A stretch of 64,000 bases of DNA from CANGYM01 sp044372405 (GTDB lineage: Bacteria > Pseudomonadota > Alphaproteobacteria > JAJTHO01 > CANGYM01): positions 19,565 to 83,564 of the forward strand of contig JBILRW010000003.1 in assembly GCA_044372405.1 (NCBI GenBank), in the 5' to 3' direction. Positions 60,078 to 64,000 of the stretch are shown piece by piece; position 1 is the stretch's first letter, and every line of letters begins with the position of its first letter. A program made the position numbers and the translations under genes. The notes below the pieces were generated by a model that was given only the letters and a program-made list of their open reading frames with translations, searched no databases and had not been told where the DNA came from.

Positions 60078-61883
60078 ATGGGCTCTTTTTTGGCAAACCC
60101 TTTGTCTCACAGGTTATCCCCCCTGTTTTTGTGCCTGCTTTTTGTTTTGGGGGTTAATGCCCTGCCGGTGTGGATTCAGCCGGATACTTGGACAAAAACC
60201 ATGCAGGATCCCGATGGTATTTTGCGCCTGGTGGTGGTGGAAAATTTGATTCAAACGGGGGATTGGGCGGATCACACGATTCATCGCACCAATCCCCCCA
60301 CAGGGACGGTGACGCCCTGGACCCGGCCGGTGGATGTGTTGTTGCTGGCGGGGTATGCCCCCCTAAGTCTGATTTTTGATGAAAAACAGGCCCTGATCGG
60401 ATCGGCGATGATTGTGCCACCGCTGCTGTTTGTTTTGGCCTTAGCCCTGTTATGGCGTTGGATGGTGGGGCAGGGTATGCCTGTGTATGCTCAGCTATTT
60501 GTGCTGATGGCGTTGGTTTTAAATCCTATTGTTTCAAACGTTTTTCAGCCAGGTGCGCCGGATCATCATGGGTTGCTGCTCGTCTGTTCGTGGTTTCAAT
60601 TTGTTTTTACCTACAGTTTGATTCGGGGGCAGGGACGTTATGCGGTGCCTTTAGGCTTGATTACAGGTCTGGGTATTTGGGTATCCCCTGAATTTTTTAT
60701 GGTGACGGCCCTGTGTTTGGCCGCTTTGGGGGTGTGCTGGTTAAGGCGTCCGGATTCCTATCACGCCCCCCTGTTAACAATGCTGGGTACAACAACGCTG
60801 GTTCTTGTGCTGGCCGTCCTGATAGAGCAACCGTCGTTTTGGATTCCCTTTTATGACACGGTTTCTGTAATTTACGTTTGTTTTTTGGGGTTATTGACGC
60901 TTGGGTTTTGGGCCCTAAAGGGTGTCCAAAATCATGATTTTTATGACCGATTTCTTTTTGCCGTGGGGGTCCTGGTTTTGATTCTGGGCATTATGCTGTT
61001 TTTGTACCCTGAGTTTTATAAACTCACTATGGGCGGCCTGGATCCCTATATCATCCATTCTTTTCTGCCCCAGGTCTCTGAGCAGATGCCCCTGGCCTAT
61101 GTCTTTAAGGATGTTTTCTCCCCACAGCCCTGGTTGGGCGTTTTGGCGATTAACCTCTTTTTTATAGGGGGTTATGTTTTTTTCTTTCGGAGACTGAAAA
61201 CGTCACGGGACACGATCCTTCCGGTAGATTCTCCGGAACTGTTTGTTGTTTTTTACGCCACGGTGACGCTTGTGCTGGGGCTTTCGGTGGCGCGTCTTTA
61301 TGGTTATGGTGTTTTGCCGGCGTTGTTTTTGTTTCTGCCGTTTTTGATGTTTTTGGTCAAAACGCCCAAAATGGCCGGGTTATCCAACAGCTTGAGGGCC
61401 GCGAGTGTTTTCCTTTTGAGTGCCCTGCCGTTTGTGGCCCTTGCGTTGTTAACGTTTTTAGGGGAATTTTGGCCGTCCAGTAAATCCACTTCGGATACCT
61501 GCGATGACGATTTACGGGTGTTTGTTCAGCAGAGTCTGGTGCCCGCCCTGCCCCCCGCTCCTTTGGTGTTGATTCATAGTGACGCTATGCCGGCGTTGTT
61601 ATTCTGGACGCCGTATACGGCCCTGGCCGGGAATTACCATCGGGAACCCCGGGCTTTGGAAGATCTGGACCGTTTTTTTAGGGCCAAAACCGAAGGCGAA
61701 GCCCAATCCGTGATCCAAAAACATCGTCCCGATGCGGTGGTGGTCTGCACAAAGGACGCCCGTCCTGACCGGTGGATTTATGAGGTTGCCACGGGGAAAA
61801 AGCCTCTACCCGCTGGCATGCATCCCATACCCACGGATGAAAAAGCCCATCCCAACATTCAAATGTATGGTTTTGCTCATTAA
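60078..61883 (+). CDS. GT-C-like polytopic membrane protein (PglB/STT3 or PMT-like)
   Basis: From ATG 60078 the 601-residue protein has about 11-12 membrane segments and a soluble C-terminal domain. The first periplasmic loop holds MQDPDGILRLVVVENLIQTG then DWADHTIHRTNPPTGT and TPWTRPVDVLLL, matching the DxD/DPDG loop of GT-C oligosaccharyl- or lipid-linked sugar transferases; GAPDHHG resembles the second acidic motif of STT3/PglB. It lacks an obvious WWDYG motif. Donor and acceptor are unknown. An upstream in-frame extension overlaps the divergent gene and is rejected. Confidence 0.65.
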   Translation: MGSFLANPLSHRLSPLFLCLLFVLGVNALPVWIQPDTWTKTMQDPDGILRLVVVENLIQTGDWADHTIHRTNPPTGTVTPWTRPVDVLLLAGYAPLSLIFDEKQALIGSAMIVPPLLFVLALALLWRWMVGQGMPVYAQLFVLMALVLNPIVSNVFQPGAPDHHGLLLVCSWFQFVFTYSLIRGQGRYAVPLGLITGLGIWVSPEFFMVTALCLAALGVCWLRRPDSYHAPLLTMLGTTTLVLVLAVLIEQPSFWIPFYDTVSVIYVCFLGLLTLGFWALKGVQNHDFYDRFLFAVGVLVLILGIMLFLYPEFYKLTMGGLDPYIIHSFLPQVSEQMPLAYVFKDVFSPQPWLGVLAINLFFIGGYVFFFRRLKTSRDTILPVDSPELFVVFYATVTLVLGLSVARLYGYGVLPALFLFLPFLMFLVKTPKMAGLSNSLRAASVFLLSALPFVALALLTFLGEFWPSSKSTSDTCDDDLRVFVQQSLVPALPPAPLVLIHSDAMPALLFWTPYTALAGNYHREPRALEDLDRFFRAKTEGEAQSVIQKHRPDAVVVCTKDARPDRWIYEVATGKKPLPAGMHPIPTDEKAHPNIQMYGFAH

Positions 61884-61904
61884 AAAAGCACGGGCGTGTT
61901 TTTT
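61882..61904. terminator. Rho-independent terminator
   Basis: AAAAAAGCACG, GG, then CGTGTTTTTT forms a short hairpin with A and T tracts immediately after the GT-C-like stop. Confidence 0.7.
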
Positions 61905-61964
61905 GTTAATGGAAAAATCATAGATTTCTCCTTATGGTGGTTTATAAATAAAAATTCAACCGCA

Positions 61965-61986
61965 AGAGAGAGAGAGAGAGAGAGAG
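61965..61986 (+). repeat. (AG)11 tract abutting the globin ribosome site
   Basis: Eleven AG units end 6 bp before the globin ATG at 61993; the last units (GAGAGG) form the ribosome-binding region. Length change would alter SD spacing or promoter geometry. Confidence 0.92.
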
Positions 61987-61992
61987 GCTATT

Positions 61993-62433
61993 ATGTCGGA
62001 AACCCTGGACCCCGCCCTATATGAAATGGTCAGCCGCAGCTATGGCCGCTGCGCCATGCGCGCCGATTTTTGGGATGCGTTTTATGAGGATTTTTTTGGA
62101 CGCAGCGCAGAAATCCGCCAGATGTTCCGCAAAACCGATCTGGAAAAACAAAAACAAATCATGCGCCAAAGCCTGGGGTTCGTTTTGATGTACATCAGCG
62201 GGAAAAACGAACGCATTGCCCAGCGCAAATTGGAAGAGGTCGGCACCATCCACGATAAAGCCCACCGCAACGTGCGCCCCGAGATGTATACGCATTGGAT
62301 CGAGGCGCTGCTGGCCACGTTTAAAAAATTTGAGGGCGATCAATTTACGCCAGAGCTGGAAAAAGCCTGGCGCAAGGCCCTGTCCCCGGCCATTACCATG
62401 CTAAAAACCATGTATCGGCCGAAAATTGGGTAA
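61993..62433 (+). CDS. Single-domain globin
   Basis: The 146-residue helical protein fits bacterial single-domain globins: FYEDFFGRSAEIRQMFRKTDL then EKQKQIMRQSLGFVLMYISG, and the EVGTIHDKAHRNVRPEMYTHWIEALL segment, in which His87 is the likely proximal heme ligand (His followed seven residues later by VxPxMY). It lacks a reductase domain, so it is not a flavohemoglobin. Roles could be oxygen or NO binding. An (AG)11 repeat supplies its ribosome site. It lies alone between the GT-C gene and the methyltransferase remnant. Confidence 0.85.
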   Translation: MSETLDPALYEMVSRSYGRCAMRADFWDAFYEDFFGRSAEIRQMFRKTDLEKQKQIMRQSLGFVLMYISGKNERIAQRKLEEVGTIHDKAHRNVRPEMYTHWIEALLATFKKFEGDQFTPELEKAWRKALSPAITMLKTMYRPKIG

Positions 62434-62511
62434 ACGGTGCCTTAAAAAAGAGCTATAGACAATCGGCCTGACCTTCCCCAAAATAGCGGCGAAAATGGGG
62501 GCCTTGGGGTT

Positions 62512-63951
62512 ATGTCTTTTCGTATCGGTTGGAATGAAATGCGCGCCCGCGCAGTCCAGTTTTCCAAAGACTGGGCGGGGGCGTTTTATGAAAAGGGGGA
62601 AACCCAGACCTTTTATAACGAGTTTTTCAACATTTTTGGTCTAACCCGCCGTGATGTGTATGTGTATTATGAGAAAAAAATTACCAAATTAAACAACACC
62701 ACCGGCTTTATTGATGTGTTCTGGCCGGGAAAATTGCTGGTCGAGCAAAAATCTTTGGGCCGTGACCTGAAGAAGGCCAGAGATCAAGCCACGGATTATT
62801 TTCTGGCGCTAAAGGACGAGGAGCGGCCCCGTTATATTTTGCTGTCGGATTTTCAAACCTTTGAACTGCTGGATTTGGAAACGCGAGAGGAAAACAGGTT
62901 TTCCCTATCCGATCTGCCCAAAAACATTCGCCTGTTTGCCTTTATCGCGGGGCTGGAAACCAAAACGTATAAGGATCAGGACGAGGCCAACATTCGGGCC
63001 GCGTGGTTAATGGGGCAATTGCATGAACGGCTGGAGGAAAGCGGGTACACAGGCGCATCGTTAGAGCGTTTTTTGGTGCGTGTCATGTTTTGCCTGTTTG
63101 CCGATGATACGGGTATGTTTGCGGTGCCGGATTTGTTTATTCGGTATATGGATGATCGCACCGCCCCCGATGGCACCGATGTGGGACCAAAACTGATTCA
63201 GTTGTTTGAGGTATTAAACACACCCGAGGACAAACGCCAAACCACGTTGGATGAGGACCTGGCCCGCTTTCCCTATGTCAACGGCGGCCTGTTTGCCGAT
63301 CCCATCCGCACGCCCAGTTTTAATACGGCCATGCGAGAGGCTTTGTTGCAATGCTGCCTTTATGATTGGTCCAAAGTATCGCCGGCATTGTTCGGGTCCC
63401 TGTTTCAAACGGTGATGTTGCCAGAGGAACAACGCAAAGGCGGGGCGCATTATACGTCCGAGCGCAACATCCTAAAAACCATTCACCCCCTGTTTTTGGA
63501 TGATCTGCGGGCGGAATTTGTCAAAATTCGCGATTCCAAATCCAGTCAGCGACCCGCGCAGCTGCAGCGGTTTTTGGATAAACTGGCAAAGCTGACCTTT
63601 TTTGACCCCGCGTGTGGGTGTGGAAATTTTTTGATTCTGGCATACCGCGAGTTGCGCCTGTTGGAAACGGAGGTCTTGCAGGCCCTGTATCCCGCTAATG
63701 AAAATATGCCTTTTTTGGATGTTAAAAAAATTCAATTCTTCTCCAAAGTCGACGTGGATCAATTTTACGGCATCGAAATCGAAGAATTCGCCGCCCGTAT
63801 CGCTGAAACCGCCATATATTTGGTGGATCATCAAATGAACGTCAAATTGGGGGCGCTGTACGGGGATTATTTCGCCCGTCTGCCGCTGAAAAAATCAGCG
63901 CATATACCCCTATCGAACGAAGATCTATCTTTGCGTTTTGAGTTGTGTTAG
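62512..63951 (+). pseudogene. Truncated MmeI-type (type IIG) DNA methyltransferase/endonuclease
   Basis: The 479-residue frame has the N-terminal nuclease-like region (DVYVYYEKKITKL, GFIDVFWPGKLLVEQKSLGRD: D-x(n)-ExK), a helical linker (GGLFADPI, GSLFQTVM, GAHYTSERNILKTI) and SAM motif I FDPACGCGNFL (364-374), IEIEEFAARIAETAIYLVDHQMN. Homology breaks after LPLKKSAHI; the last 14 residues do not continue, and the catalytic NPPF/Y motif and target-recognition domain are missing. Full-length relatives exceed 900 residues. It is therefore a broken restriction-modification gene, possibly cut by insertion of the next gene's upstream DNA. Confidence 0.8.
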
Positions 63952-63960
63952 ACGTAGGGC

Positions 63961-64000
63961 ATGACAAATAAGAACAAGATTCTGGATTCAGCAGAACGTA
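63961..64000 (+). CDS. Start of a TetR-family-like regulator (3' end outside window)
   Basis: ATG 63961 opens MTNKNKILDSAER, the usual opening helix of TetR regulators (KILDAAxxLF). Only 13 codons are visible, so this is tentative. It begins 9 bp after the broken methyltransferase frame. Confidence 0.45.
   Translation, partial: MTNKNKILDSAER

Noticed and set aside
62512..63951. BREX PglX methyltransferase
   Set aside because: The N-terminal ExK nuclease-like region and overall layout match MmeI-type enzymes, and no other BREX genes are nearby.

Overview
This window looks like chromosomal DNA of a Gram-negative alphaproteobacterium of middling G+C content. The evidence is an NtrY/NtrX pair, DnaA next to S20, a CcmABCD heme exporter, an AddA-type (not RecB) recombination nuclease, an NDUFA9-like NAD-binding protein, a MidA/NDUFAF7-like methyltransferase, a ferrochelatase with the Caulobacter-type iron-sulfur cysteine pattern, and a PleC/DivJ-like kinase tail. 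Dispersed flagellar genes, IS stubs and a CGTCATTGCGAG palindrome would fit a deep-branching or host-associated lineage such as Holosporales or a relative, but I cannot fix the order from sequence alone.

Layout. 1-4.8 kb: a kinase tail, then a tight plus-strand run (HAD nucleotidase, dapD, NDUFA9-like, rnhB, glycosyltransferase). 4.8-7.8 kb: glyQS on minus. 8-12 kb: flavodoxin-like protein, fabD, and an overlapping ccmABCD-tsaE chain that includes a 25-codon ccmD. 12-13.7 kb minus: an MnmC(o)-like oxidase and a pteridine-reductase-type SDR. 13.8-20.9 kb: motAB, an unknown helical protein, MidA-like methyltransferase, rpsU, addA. 21-23.6 kb: a large A/T-richer orphan with a sigma-70 region 4-like segment. 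23.6-26.2 kb minus: hemH, fliP, ubiA. 26.3-28 kb: ettA. 28-34 kb minus: Gld-like permease, GldG, DUF4340, surA, pdxA, with the matching ATPase divergent across a palindromic repeat. 35.3-42.9 kb: prfB (with a programmed +1 frameshift), phrB, ntrY and ntrX, then a nitronate monooxygenase. 42.9-46.8 kb: a DMT transporter and a 987-residue repeat protein. 46.8-47.7 kb: an orphan small gene and a transposase remnant. 47.7-51.2 kb: porin-like barrel, thiL, fliL-like, Smr protein, DsbA-like protein. 51.4-56.6 kb: tRNA-Leu(CAA), an IS stub, dnaA, rpsT, uvrD and an NTF2-like secreted protein. 56.8-64 kb: polyprenyl synthase, TPR lipoprotein, two tandem paralogous membrane proteins, a GT-C-like membrane protein, a globin, a truncated MmeI-type methyltransferase and the start of a TetR regulator.

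How it fits together. Most of the window is ordinary housekeeping: translation (glyQS, prfB, rpsU, rpsT, ettA, tRNA), replication and repair (dnaA, uvrD, addA, phrB, rnhB), and heme/quinone/respiratory maturation (hemH, ccmABCD, ubiA, polyprenyl synthase, MidA-like, NDUFA9-like). The envelope (surA, DsbA, barrel), motility (motAB, fliP, fliL-like) and redox or nitrogen signalling (ntrYX) are also represented. Accessory signals cluster at 21-23.6, 34.1-34.4, 46.8-47.7, 51.2-51.9 and 58.7-64 kb.

The observations I consider most worth following are: the orphan carrying a sigma region 4-like helix-turn-helix; repeated perfect 13-17 bp tandem duplications in intergenic DNA; the (AG)11 tract abutting the globin start codon; the tandem RGGVGY membrane paralogs beside a GT-C enzyme; and the Gld-like ABC transporter split by a palindromic element.
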